DNA from: Bacteroidota bacterium
GTDB taxonomy: Bacteria; Bacteroidota; Bacteroidia; Chitinophagales; JADIYW01
DNA: 54,270 nucleotides
Assembly: GCA_020436225.1 (NCBI GenBank)
Contig: JAGQYE010000045.1
Coordinates: 1-54,270, forward strand
Direction: 5' to 3'
Below are positions 43,440-52,897 of the stretch, piece after piece. The position numbers were made by a program, and so were the translations under genes. Under the pieces are notes generated by a model, which was not told where the DNA came from, ran no database searches, and saw only the letters and a list, made by a program, of their open reading frames with translations. Each line of letters opens with the position of its first letter. The first letter of the stretch is position 1.

Positions 43440-43745
43440 TTAATTACAAGATTCTACAGATGCGGAAATACCTCTATCGTGCAACGCATCTTTCATTGGA
43501 ATAAGTTTTAGTTCGTCGCCTTGTTTTACAGCATATTTTCCTTTAAAATGTATAAACAAGGAACATTGTGTGGCTTGTTCGTGTGTATGACCACATATTT
43601 CCATTAACGCCTCAATTACCCAATCAAAGGTATTAACATCATCATTATAAACTACAAGTTGATAGCTTAATTTTATGTCAGATTCAATCAAAACATCTAC
43701 TTCTTCTTGAGTATCAACATCTACATGAAAAGAATAAAATTCCAT
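43440..43745 (-). CDS. clpS: ATP-dependent Clp protease adaptor ClpS
   Basis: ClpS binds proteins with N-terminal Leu, Phe, Tyr or Trp and delivers them to ClpAP. The 101-residue product has the core 'YQLVVYNDDVNTFDWVIEAL' with the Asn/Asp residues that grip the N-terminus, followed by 'GHTHEQATQCSLFIHFKGKY', including the family His. A clpA-type or ClpC partner is not in the window. It leads the clpS-aat operon. Confidence 0.94.
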   Translation of the reverse strand: MEFYSFHVDVDTQEEVDVLIESDIKLSYQLVVYNDDVNTFDWVIEALMEICGHTHEQATQCSLFIHFKGKYAVKQGDELKLIPMKDALHDRGISASVESCN

Positions 43746-43826
43746 ATTTTATGTTATTATTCAGACTACAATTTTACGAAAAAATTAGATTTTTCGGTAG
43801 TCCCTTTTTAATTAATATAAAAATTG

Positions 43827-43834
43827 TACATTTG
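43827..43834 (+). promoter_or_regulatory. tRNA-Met promoter -7 box
   Basis: TACATTTG, a perfect TAnnTTTG box, ends 16 bp before the mature 5' end of tRNA-Met. A TTTT rather than TTG sits at the -33 distance. Confidence 0.6.
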
Positions 43835-43850
43835 CACCTCAAAAAGAATC

Positions 43851-43924
43851 GGCGAGGTAGCTCAGATGGTTAGAGCGCAGGATTCATAACCCTGAGGTCA
43901 CGGGTTCAATTCCCGTCCTCGCTA
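43851..43924 (+). tRNA. tRNA-Met(CAT)
   Basis: The 74-nt sequence has acceptor GGCGAGG/CCTCGCT (first pair G-T, the rest canonical), D loop with GG, anticodon loop TTCATAA (CAT) and T loop TTCAATT. The paired first base argues against the initiator. Elongator Met is favoured over tRNA-Ile2 with lysidine, but a covariance model would decide. CCA is not encoded. Confidence 0.88.
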
Positions 43925-43925
43925 C

Positions 43926-43956
43926 AAAAAAGCTGTCTTTCTAAGTCAGCTTTTTT
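43926..43956 (+). terminator. tRNA-Met terminator
   Basis: AAAAAAGCTG (43926-43935) pairs with CAGCTTTTTT (43947-43956), followed by another T, directly after the tRNA. Confidence 0.85.
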
Positions 43957-44061
43957 TATTTCATACATCTTATTTCCTTTAATTTTGTTAATTTTTTGAG
44001 TAATTGAACTATTTTAAATGGAATGCGGTTGAATGAATATATTTTAATAAAAAAAAGAATT

Positions 44062-44310
44062 ATGAAAAAACAAGACATCAGTGTAATTGCAGTTGCACTT
44101 ATTGCCATTTTTTATCTAATAAATCCGACTGCAGGATTTATTGAATTAATTCCGGACAATATTCCTATAATAGGTAATTTGGATGAAGCCGCCGCAGTAT
44201 TTATCCTTATTTCAGCTTTAAAGTATTTTGGATTTAATCTTCCGAATATATTCAATAGAGAGAAGAAAAAGGATGATAATTCCAAACCTACAATTATCAT
44301 CAACAAATAA
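44062..44310 (+). CDS. Small DUF1232 (YkvA-like) membrane protein
   Basis: The 82-residue product resembles DUF1232 proteins: 'YLINPTAGFIELIPDNIPIIGNLDEAA' (in part) matches the family's 'yLisPiDlIPDfiPviGylDD' pattern, flanked by two hydrophobic helices and a basic C-terminal tail. Function of the family is unknown. The ATG at 44062 is chosen over an in-frame ATG at 44023, which would add 13 residues without similarity. It has a terminator 1 bp after its stop. Confidence 0.8.
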   Translation: MKKQDISVIAVALIAIFYLINPTAGFIELIPDNIPIIGNLDEAAAVFILISALKYFGFNLPNIFNREKKKDDNSKPTIIINK

Positions 44311-44339
44311 AAAAAAGTCCCGATTGCTCGGGACTTTTT
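44311..44339. terminator. Terminator after the DUF1232 gene
   Basis: AAAAAGTCCCGA and TCGGGACTTTTT (44312-44323 and 44328-44339) form a perfect stem with a TTGC loop; it can serve both strands, including the convergent lipoprotein gene. Confidence 0.9.
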
Positions 44340-44359
44340 AGTTTTTGCTATTCTAAAGA

Positions 44360-44632
44360 TTATTTATTAACAGCATCTTTAGCAGCATCTGCAGTTGCAT
44401 TAACAGCATTAGTTGCAGCATCTTTAGCAGCATCTACAGCTGTGTTAGCAGCGTCAGTAGCAGCAGCAGTAGCACTATCAGCTACAGTTGTTACCGCTTC
44501 AGTAGCAGCATCAGTTACAGTTTCAGTTGCTTCTGTTGATTCATCTGTAGCAGCTTCAGAAGATCCACTTTTGCATGCTTGAACACCAACAAATAGTGTT
44601 GCAGCAGCGAATAATACAAATAATTTTTTCAT
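44360..44632 (-). CDS. Ala/Thr/Asp-rich small lipoprotein (copy 1)
   Basis: The 90-residue product has a lipoprotein signal peptide with lipobox 'VQAC' (Cys20). The remaining 70 residues are low complexity: Ala, Thr, Asp, Glu and Val with a loose 'DAA' periodicity ('ADSATAAATDAANTAVDAA'), probably helical. The first 21 residues are identical to those of the gene at 44790-45002, and the DNA around both starts is very similar, so the two arose by duplication. An abundant surface or periplasmic spacer-type lipoprotein is plausible, but function is unknown. Confidence 0.8.
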   Translation of the reverse strand: MKKLFVLFAAATLFVGVQACKSGSSEAATDESTEATETVTDAATEAVTTVADSATAAATDAANTAVDAAKDAATNAVNATADAAKDAVNK

Positions 44633-44653
44633 TTTAAATTGGTTTAATTAATA

Positions 44654-44683
44654 CAAAAATAGATTTTTTCGGAAAATATACAA
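44654..44683 (-). promoter_or_regulatory. Promoter of lipoprotein copy 1
   Basis: On the minus strand TTG (44681-44683), a 19-bp spacer and TATTTTTG (44654-44661) form a consensus promoter, 21 bp upstream of the ATG. Confidence 0.78.
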
Positions 44684-44743
44684 GCATGATATTGTTAAAA
44701 TTTGTAAACAATTGTTTGTATCTCTGATTAATAAATAAAAAAA

Positions 44744-44770
44744 GGCTCCAAAATTGGAGCCTTTTTTTTT
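44744..44770 (-). terminator. Terminator of lipoprotein copy 2
   Basis: GGCTCCAA and TTGGAGCC (44744-44751 and 44754-44761) form a perfect stem closed by AA, flanked by A and T runs on both sides, 19 bp past the stop of the gene at 44790. Confidence 0.92.
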
Positions 44771-44789
44771 TCTACTTAAGTAGAACAGA

Positions 44790-45002
44790 TTATTTTGCTG
44801 GAGCAGCAGCAGAATCTGTAGCTGGTGTAGCAGCAACAGCAGCAGAATCAGTAGCAACAGTAGCAGTAGAATCTGCAGCAACATCTGTAGTTACTTCTGT
44901 AGTTGTTTCTTCAGTAGCAGCTTCATCAGAAGCTTGGTTTTTGCAAGCTTGAACACCTACGAAAAGTGTAGCAGCTGCGAATAATACAAATAATTTTTTC
45001 AT
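44790..45002 (-). CDS. Ala/Thr-rich small lipoprotein (copy 2)
   Basis: The 70-residue product shares its first 21 residues, including lipobox 'VQAC', with the neighbour at 44360-44632. The rest is Ala, Thr, Asp, Glu and Val ('VATDSAAVAATPATDSAAA'). It has its own consensus promoter and strong terminator, so the two copies are expressed separately. The tails have diverged in length and order while the export signal has not. Function is unknown. Confidence 0.8.
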   Translation of the reverse strand: MKKLFVLFAAATLFVGVQACKNQASDEAATEETTTEVTTDVAADSTATVATDSAAVAATPATDSAAAPAK

Positions 45003-45026
45003 TTTAAATTTGGTTTAATTTAGATG

Positions 45027-45056
45027 CAAAGTTAAATACAGGATTTATATCTGCAA
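45027..45056 (-). promoter_or_regulatory. Promoter of lipoprotein copy 2
   Basis: On the minus strand TTG (45054-45056), a 19-bp spacer and TAACTTTG (45027-45034) form a consensus promoter 24 bp upstream of the ATG. Confidence 0.8.
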
Positions 45057-45099
45057 TTAACCCTATTTTAAATTAATACTATATTAGTGTTGATAAATA

Positions 45100-46602
<1,503 letters not shown>

Positions 46603-46726
46603 TTATGTATCGGATAAAGATAGAAAAAGTTTAGTATTTAGTTTTTGAATTAAGCATTGAAATTGTAATTCTAATTAACAATTCTATTATCAATAATTAA
46701 AGAAAACCAATAGCAATAATATAGAT

Positions 46727-46872
46727 ATTTATGCTCATTTATTTTCATTTTCACACATTTATGTTCATTTAAAAATACATCATTAAAACTATCCATGTTT
46801 ATTAATAGTTTATAGTTTTAAATTATCTTAATTTGATTTGATTATGTGCATTTATTTTCATTTTACTTTATA
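46727..46872. repeat. Intergenic element copy B, homologous to 30805-30950
   Basis: This lies in the 414-bp gap 46594-47007 between glpK and the outer-membrane gene. The first 44 bp consist of ATTT plus four 10-bp units (ATGCTCATTT, ATTTTCATTT, TCACACATTT, ATGTTCATTT). TTATCTTAATTTG recurs at 46823, exactly 96 bp from the start as in copy A, followed by more CATTT units. Orientation is the same in both copies. The 52-bp middle matches at about 29 positions by eye, above chance but divergent. Confidence 0.65.
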
Positions 46873-46956
46873 AATATTAATTCAGCTATCTTTAGACATC
46901 ATTATTGATAAAATTGATTTTAGATAAAAGGACATCAATCAATATAGAAATGATAC

Positions 46957-46972
46957 TCCCGCTTTCGCGGGA
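46957..46972. repeat. GC-rich REP-like hairpin with GAAA/TTTC loop
   Basis: TCCCGC (46957-46962), TTTC and GCGGGA (46967-46972) form a perfect 6-bp GC-rich stem in otherwise AT-rich DNA downstream of the outer-membrane gene (minus strand). Hairpins of this CCCGC-GAAA-GCGGG type are common extragenic elements in many bacteria. Here it could also protect or end the transcript of the gene at 47008-48726. Confidence 0.6.
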
Positions 46973-47007
46973 ATGACATAGTTTAATAAGTAAAAAAATG
47001 CTAAAAT

Positions 47008-48726
47008 CTAAAAATCGTAACGCCGATATGGTAAGCACCAACGCAAGTTTAAATTCAAGAAATGCGTTTGCATATTTCTACTAGCATCTTCACTTTTCTT
47101 CTTTCTATACACATAACTCAAGTCGATGAAGACATTATGCCAAGGTTCATAGGTTGCAATAAAATCGACATAAAAAGTTTTCGCATTTACGCCTTGTCCT
47201 GTTGTGTTACCAAATTCTCGTTCAAATGTGCCATACACTTTTAAAGGATTTCCGCCCCAATTAGTTGTGTCGTCATCTTCGCCTTTATTATCGTAAATAA
47301 ATCTAGAAGAAAAATACAATTGTTGGAAAGGTTGATATTTCACTTGAAAAATAATCTCTTTAAAATTAGCACCCAACGGATGTGCTAAAGGTTGATTGTA
47401 ATGCGTCCAAGAAGTAATTGTATCATAATGCGAATACGTATAAGGACGAGCCATATTCATCTCCAATTGTAAATCTAAATGATCGACACCAAACGCATCA
47501 ATATATTTTATACCTAACTGCGCCGCAAATTTATTTCCCCACCATTTTCTTGGATGAAATAGACTGTAAATTTTACTTTTTCCGGGTGTACTGAATTCTT
47601 TACTGAAATTAAACTCATCTAACAATAACTGAGAATAAATTTGAACGTGTTTTGGAATGTTTATTTTAAAATCAAACCCGATGAAGGCGTTATCCGGCGA
47701 GCCTAATGCTTGTTCTATTGAGCGATAAAAGATAATCGGATTTAAGTATTGCAACTCAAATGTATTTTCTCTTCTAAACATCACGCTTTCAAAAATGCCG
47801 ATGTTTACATTTTTTGTTAGGTTGACACTCAAATGGTGCATTGCCATATATTTTTTGGTCAATAAGCGGTCGGCACCACGAGGATAATATTTTGTCAGTT
47901 CCGCAAAAATATTTTGATAGTTGAATTTCCAAACATTGGTATTCAATTTTAAGAACATATAATTAGCACCAAAATCAGATAAGAACATAGAGCGAATGCC
48001 ATCGCCGATAAAATTATTGTCGTAGCCAAATTGCATGTGGAAATGCTTGCTTGGAGAAATGGTTACATATCCTTTTGCCAAGAAATAATCGTATCCACCA
48101 TTTTTATATTCTTTCCAATAGCCTGCGCCGGGAGGCGTTTGTGTTTGACGGATGTATTCATCTACATAATTTGGGAAAGTGCCTTGCTCGGAAAGAAACA
48201 TCGCATAAAAACCAAAAATATCATCTACCTGACCACGAATTTCAAATCCTTTAGAAGTTAAATATTTGAATTTATCTTTTCCAGTTCCGGGTTCATCAAC
48301 AAATGAACCGCCTAAACGAATTTGAATAGCCGGATCAACAGAAAAAGCAAAATGCGGCACTTTAACGCTGATAAAATGCGCAGGATGTTTGTATAAGAAT
48401 TTTAATTTTGGTCGTTCATTTAATTCAACATGTTCATCATCAAATTCGAAATTATCTTTATAAATATACTCGATATTTTCTTTATCCATCTTGCTCAACT
48501 CATCCACATCTAAATCACTTACTTCGTCGATATTATTCAAATAATCGATAACCATTTTTCTATCATAAGGCATATTAGATGTATGAAAACCTTTTACCAA
48601 TCCGGTTTTAATTTCCAAGCGTCTGAGATAATTATTCGTTTCCGAACCGATAGGAATATAAGTACCTTGTGCCGAAACAAAATAAACAAGCATTAATAAG
48701 CAAGAAGTAATCAGATTTTTTCTCAT
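47008..48726 (-). CDS. Outer-membrane beta-barrel protein, RemB/Wzi-like
   Basis: The 572-residue product has a signal peptide ('LITSCLLMLVYFVSAQ') and a long series of amphipathic strands with aromatic ends ('LYFSSRFIYDN', 'VFIDLSYVYRKKK', 'FLNLNLRWCLPYRRYDF' at the C-terminus). 'FGYDNNFIGDGIRSMFLSDFG' near residue 250 and 'ELQYLNPIIFYRSIEQ' near residue 335 resemble the capsule-assembly Wzi family and the F. johnsoniae motility-related protein RemB. The ATG at 48726 places the signal peptide at the N-terminus; the frame is open 17 codons further. A role in surface polysaccharide or gliding is inferred from resemblance only. Confidence 0.78.
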   Translation of the reverse strand: MRKNLITSCLLMLVYFVSAQGTYIPIGSETNNYLRRLEIKTGLVKGFHTSNMPYDRKMVIDYLNNIDEVSDLDVDELSKMDKENIEYIYKDNFEFDDEHVELNERPKLKFLYKHPAHFISVKVPHFAFSVDPAIQIRLGGSFVDEPGTGKDKFKYLTSKGFEIRGQVDDIFGFYAMFLSEQGTFPNYVDEYIRQTQTPPGAGYWKEYKNGGYDYFLAKGYVTISPSKHFHMQFGYDNNFIGDGIRSMFLSDFGANYMFLKLNTNVWKFNYQNIFAELTKYYPRGADRLLTKKYMAMHHLSVNLTKNVNIGIFESVMFRRENTFELQYLNPIIFYRSIEQALGSPDNAFIGFDFKINIPKHVQIYSQLLLDEFNFSKEFSTPGKSKIYSLFHPRKWWGNKFAAQLGIKYIDAFGVDHLDLQLEMNMARPYTYSHYDTITSWTHYNQPLAHPLGANFKEIIFQVKYQPFQQLYFSSRFIYDNKGEDDDTTNWGGNPLKVYGTFEREFGNTTGQGVNAKTFYVDFIATYEPWHNVFIDLSYVYRKKKSEDASRNMQTHFLNLNLRWCLPYRRYDF

Positions 48727-48865
48727 TCTACGAGTAGTAATTCGTTGGTAAATATAAGGAAATGCCGTTAAATACAAATATTTTTACCCAACATACTCTT
48801 AATAACTTTACGTAGGAAATGTGCAAGGCTTTTGTATTTTTACTTCGCTCTAAACACCAAAAGAT

Positions 48866-50134
48866 ATGACAAATACCAAAAACAATTCCGTTGCGTATCA
48901 AATTACCATCATCGGCGTTTTATTTTTTATTTTCGGATTTATAACTTGGGCTAACGGCACTTTGATTCCATACTTAAAACTTGCCTGCGAGTTAAATGAC
49001 ACACAACAATATTATGTGGCAACGGCATTCTTTGCTGCCTATTTTATTATGGCCATTCCATCTTCTATGATATTAAATAAAACAGGCTTTAAAATCGGAA
49101 TGTCTGTTGGTTTGTTTGTGATGGCAATTGGTGCCTTGTTATTTATTCCTGCAGCACAAACCAGAACGTATAATTTATTTTTGTTAGGATTATTTATCAT
49201 CGGAAGTGGATTAGCTTTATTGCAAACTGCCGCCAATCCTTTTGTAACAGTGCTTGGTCCGATTGAAAGTGCAGCGCAACGTATTTCCATTATGGGCATT
49301 TGCAATAAAATTGCCGGCATTTGTGCTATCTATGTTTTGGGTTCTATAGCTTTAAAGAATGCTGATGGTATTAAAGCAAGTTTAGCAACTATGGATGCTA
49401 CCGAAAAAGCAGCCACATTAGATGCTTTGGCAGCAAGAGTCATTCATCCTTATACGGTTTTGGCTATTGTATTAATTGTTTTAGCTATCGCTATTTATTT
49501 TATTAAAATGCCGGAAGTACATGAAGAAGAAACCAATGTTCATTCTGAATTAGCCAAACACAAAACCAGCATTTTTCAATTTCCGCATCTATTATTGGGT
49601 GCATTAGCAATTTTCTTTTATGTTGGAGTAGAAGTTATCAGTTATGATACGTTTGCCAATTTTGGTGAGCATTTGGGCTTTCCATTAGATACTGCTAAAA
49701 ATTTTGCCACTTATACAGGTTATGCTTTATTAGTTGGTTATATTTTTAACATCATTGCTATACCAAAATATATTTCACAACAGAAAGCCATGTTAGCTTT
49801 AACTGTATTAAGTATGATTTTGGTTGTATTATCTGTTGTAACGAGTGGAAAAACCGCAGTTGTCTGTTTTATGTTGCTTGGATTTTCTAATGCAGTGATG
49901 TGGCCAGCTATTTGGCCATTAGCTATTGATGGCTTAGGAAAATTTACTAAAATAGGTTCTGCATTTTTAATTATGGGAATTGTTGGTGGTGCTATCTTAC
50001 CGCCGCTTTATGGTAAAATTTCTCAATTGATAAACGATCGACAATTGGCTTATTTAATGATGATACCTTGTTATTTGTTTATATTGTATTACACCATTTC
50101 CGGACATAAAGTAGGCAAAGAAAACGAAGCATAA
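48866..50134 (+). CDS. Sugar MFS transporter, FucP family
   Basis: The 422-residue product has 12 predicted membrane helices and the FucP-family features 'FGFITWANGTLIPYLKLACEL' in helix 1 (in part), 'AQRISIMGICNKIAGI' near residue 137, 'FFYVGVEVISYDTFANFGEHLG' and 'FSNAVMWPAIWPLAIDGLGKFT'. FucP-type carriers import fucose, glucose, galactose or related sugars with protons. The exact sugar is not readable. It is 17 bp upstream of the dihydroorotase gene, giving a two-gene operon that mixes sugar uptake with pyrimidine synthesis. Confidence 0.93.
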   Translation: MTNTKNNSVAYQITIIGVLFFIFGFITWANGTLIPYLKLACELNDTQQYYVATAFFAAYFIMAIPSSMILNKTGFKIGMSVGLFVMAIGALLFIPAAQTRTYNLFLLGLFIIGSGLALLQTAANPFVTVLGPIESAAQRISIMGICNKIAGICAIYVLGSIALKNADGIKASLATMDATEKAATLDALAARVIHPYTVLAIVLIVLAIAIYFIKMPEVHEEETNVHSELAKHKTSIFQFPHLLLGALAIFFYVGVEVISYDTFANFGEHLGFPLDTAKNFATYTGYALLVGYIFNIIAIPKYISQQKAMLALTVLSMILVVLSVVTSGKTAVVCFMLLGFSNAVMWPAIWPLAIDGLGKFTKIGSAFLIMGIVGGAILPPLYGKISQLINDRQLAYLMMIPCYLFILYYTISGHKVGKENEA

Positions 50135-50151
50135 TTTTTATTTTTATTCTT

Positions 50152-51486
50152 ATGAAATATCTTATTAAAAATGGAAAAATTGTCAATGAAGGAAAAATTG
50201 AGGAAAAAGATATTTTAATTGAAGATGCGATAATATTTAAAATAGATAGAGATATTTCTGATGCTGATGCAAAAATTATTGATGCAAAAAACCTTCATAT
50301 AATTCCGGGAATTATTGACGACCAAGTGCATTTTCGTGAGCCCGGTTTAACGCACAAAGCCAATATTTACACAGAAAGTAAGGCTGCTGTTGCCGGTGGC
50401 GTTACTTCTTTTATGGAGCAACCTAATACAAAACCGTCAGCTTTAACTCAAGCATTATTAGAACAGAAATATCAAATTGCTGCGCAAACTTCTTTAGCCA
50501 ACTATACCTTTTTCATGGGCACTTCTAATGATAATTATGAGGAAGTAATGAAAACGGATTTTAGCAAAGTAGGTGCTTTGAAAATTTTCATGGGTTCATC
50601 AACCGGAAATATGTTGGTAGATGATGAACATATTTTAAATAAAATTTTTGCCAACTTAAACGGCATTATCGTTACACACTGTGAAGATGAACAGACCATA
50701 AAAAACAATACTGAAAAATATAAACAAATTTTTGGCGACAATATTCCGATGAATTATCATCCAATTATTCGCAGCGATGAGGCTTGTTTTATTTCATCCA
50801 AATTGGCAATAGATTTAGCAAAAAAACATCAAACACGTTTGCATATTTTTCATATTTCTACAGAAAAAGAATTGGCATTATTCGACAACACTATTCCATT
50901 AAAAGAAAAGAAAATTACGGCTGAAGTTTGTGTGCATCATTTATTTTTTGATGAAAGAGATTATGCGCATTTAGGCAGTAAAATAAAATGCAATCCGGCA
51001 ATAAAATATAAAACTGACAAAGAGGCTTTGTTTCAAGCACTATTAGATAATAAATTAGATGTCATTGCAACTGATCATGCGCCACATACTTTAGAGGAAA
51101 AAAACAATTCGTATTTGAAAGCTCCTTCCGGTTTGCCTTTGGTTCAACATAGTTTGAATTTGATGTTGGGTTTTTATCACCAACAAAAAATAAGTTTAGA
51201 AAAAATAGTAGAAAAAATGTGCCACGCTCCTGCCGACTGCTTTAGAGTAAAAAATCGTGGATATTTGAAAGAAGGTTTTTTTGCAGATATTGCCATTGTT
51301 GATATCAACAAGAAATGGGAAATCAACAAAAGTAATATCTTATATAAATGTGCTTGGTGTCCGTTAGAAGACAAAACGGTATTTGGTAAAGTAGAACATA
51401 CGTTTGTAAACGGACATCATGCATATAACAATGGTGAGTTTGATGAAAGTAAAAAAGGTGAAAGATTGTTGTTTAACATTCATTAA
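50152..51486 (+). CDS. pyrC: Dihydroorotase, Bacteroidota-type with Gln in the HxH motif
   Basis: Dihydroorotase closes carbamoyl-aspartate to dihydroorotate in pyrimidine synthesis. The 444-residue amidohydrolase has 'IIDDQVHFREPGLTHKA' near residue 54, where the first metal-binding His of the usual HxH is Gln58 and only His60 remains. Lys144 ('ALKIFMGSS'), His176 ('THCEDE'), His234 ('FHISTEKE') and Asp308-His309 ('IATDHAPHT') are present. The Gln substitution is, as I recall, shared by other Bacteroidota dihydroorotases, so the enzyme is probably active. It follows the MFS gene by 17 bp. Confidence 0.92.
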   Translation: MKYLIKNGKIVNEGKIEEKDILIEDAIIFKIDRDISDADAKIIDAKNLHIIPGIIDDQVHFREPGLTHKANIYTESKAAVAGGVTSFMEQPNTKPSALTQALLEQKYQIAAQTSLANYTFFMGTSNDNYEEVMKTDFSKVGALKIFMGSSTGNMLVDDEHILNKIFANLNGIIVTHCEDEQTIKNNTEKYKQIFGDNIPMNYHPIIRSDEACFISSKLAIDLAKKHQTRLHIFHISTEKELALFDNTIPLKEKKITAEVCVHHLFFDERDYAHLGSKIKCNPAIKYKTDKEALFQALLDNKLDVIATDHAPHTLEEKNNSYLKAPSGLPLVQHSLNLMLGFYHQQKISLEKIVEKMCHAPADCFRVKNRGYLKEGFFADIAIVDINKKWEINKSNILYKCAWCPLEDKTVFGKVEHTFVNGHHAYNNGEFDESKKGERLLFNIH

Positions 51487-51488
51487 AA

Positions 51489-51510
51489 TAGGTGATATTT
51501 CTATCACCTA
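51489..51510. terminator. Hairpin after pyrC
   Basis: TAGGTGATA (51489-51497), TTTC and TATCACCTA (51502-51510) form a perfect 9-bp stem 3 bp after the pyrC stop. It lacks a T run, so it may stabilise the 3' end rather than terminate. Confidence 0.6.
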
Positions 51511-51624
51511 CAGTTAAAAATTAACTAACCAGTCTTTATAAAAAATCATTAGATGTTTCTCAACAGCTTTTCTTAGTATGATTTTATGTAATATAAAACT
51601 AATTCTGCAATTTTGTATGTTAAA

Positions 51625-51657
51625 TGAGTATTCGTAAGGTTTTATTGAGTATTCGTA
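51625..51657 (+). promoter_or_regulatory. Perfect 12-bp direct repeat upstream of the PLP enzyme
   Basis: TGAGTATTCGTA occurs at 51625-51636 and again at 51646-51657, exactly 21 bp apart (two helical turns), ending 16 bp before the ATG at 51674. Repeats on one face of the helix next to a start are a classic regulator-binding layout; no known motif is recognised. Confidence 0.5.
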
Positions 51658-51673
51658 TCAAATTCCTATTAAA

Positions 51674-52888
51674 ATGAATAAATTTTCAAAAAAAGGGTTC
51701 CATTCAATCTGCGTAAAAGATCCATTAATTGACGGACTTTCTTCACACATTCCACCAATTTATGCTACATCTACTTTTGCTTACGACAACTTAGAAGCTG
51801 CATTTGATTTTTTTAAAAGTGGCGGAAAAACAGAAGGTGTTTATACTTACTCGAGATTAGGAAACCCAACAACTCGTTTTGTTGCCGAAAAAATTGCAGC
51901 ATTAGAAGCCTATAATATAGATATCAATGTATTTGGAATGTTGTTTTCATCAGGAATGGCTGCGATTTCTGCAGCGGTTTTAGCTACTGTAAAAGCCGGC
52001 GATAAAGTGCTAACACAAGGAAATTTATATGGCACCACCAATGAATTGTTGGTTTCTTTCTTGAAAGATTATGGAATCGAAACTGTTTATGCTGATTTAA
52101 AAGATTTGAATTATGTGGAAGATGTCATCATCAACGATGAAAAAATAAAATTGATTTATATAGAAACGCCTGCCAATCCTACTTTAGCTTGCTGTGATTT
52201 AGATGGCTTGGCTGCTATTGCACAAAATTTAGGTGTTAAAACTATAGTTGATAATACATTTGCTTCACCTTATGTACAACAACCATTAAAATTTGGAATT
52301 GATTTTGTGGTTCATTCTTCTACTAAATTTTTAAATGGACATGGAACGGCAACAACAGGCATTGTAATAGCAAAGAATGAAGATGAAATTTATAAACGTG
52401 TTTATAGTATCCAAAAAATATTAGGTGCTGTTTGTTCGCCATTCGATGCGTTTTTATTGAATAATGGCGTAAAAACTTTGCCTTTGCGTATGGAACAACA
52501 TCAAAAAAATGCAATGGCATTAGCACAGTTTCTAACACAACAAGATGCCGTAGAAAAAGTGAATTATTTAGGTTTGGAAACACATGAAGATCATCTTTTG
52601 GCAAAAGAACAAATGCATGGATTTACAGGCATGTTAAGTTTTGAATTAAAAGGTGGCATGGAAGCCGGCATGCGATTTATGCGTGGAATAAAATTTTGTA
52701 CGCTCACTGCAACATTAGGCACCGCTGATACTTTAGTTACACATTCTGCATCGACCAGTCATGTAAATGTGCCGAAAGAACAACGTTTGCAATACGGCAT
52801 TACTGATGGTTTAATTCGTTGTTCTGTTGGTTTGGAAAATATTGAAGATATTTTAGAAGATTTTGATGCTGCTTTAAAAGGAATCTAA
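51674..52888 (+). CDS. PLP-dependent Cys/Met metabolism enzyme (cystathionine gamma-synthase/lyase family)
   Basis: The 404-residue product belongs to the Cys/Met-metabolism PLP family. It has 'YTYSRLGNPTTRFVAEKIAALE' (in part, residues 58-66 'YSRLGNPT'), 'LFSSGMAAISA', Tyr119 ('NLYG'), Asp193 ('VDNTFASP') and the PLP lysine Lys218 in 'VVHSSTKFLNGH'. Position 121 is Thr where methionine gamma-lyases carry a catalytic Cys, which argues for cystathionine gamma-synthase or gamma-lyase. Exact reaction is not settled. It is transcribed alone toward convergent rnr, with 9 bp between their ends. Confidence 0.9.
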   Translation: MNKFSKKGFHSICVKDPLIDGLSSHIPPIYATSTFAYDNLEAAFDFFKSGGKTEGVYTYSRLGNPTTRFVAEKIAALEAYNIDINVFGMLFSSGMAAISAAVLATVKAGDKVLTQGNLYGTTNELLVSFLKDYGIETVYADLKDLNYVEDVIINDEKIKLIYIETPANPTLACCDLDGLAAIAQNLGVKTIVDNTFASPYVQQPLKFGIDFVVHSSTKFLNGHGTATTGIVIAKNEDEIYKRVYSIQKILGAVCSPFDAFLLNNGVKTLPLRMEQHQKNAMALAQFLTQQDAVEKVNYLGLETHEDHLLAKEQMHGFTGMLSFELKGGMEAGMRFMRGIKFCTLTATLGTADTLVTHSASTSHVNVPKEQRLQYGITDGLIRCSVGLENIEDILEDFDAALKGI

Positions 52889-52897
52889 TTTTTCATC

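Noticed and set aside
42757-43745. aat-clpS as an undescribed system
   Set aside because: Both are well-known N-degron components with intact motifs; the only point of note is their adjacency.
44648-44884. Leu-rich frame of 78 codons overlapping lipoprotein copy 2
   Set aside because: It is the same strand in another frame of Ala/Thr/Val codons, giving poly-Leu; it also runs through a terminator.
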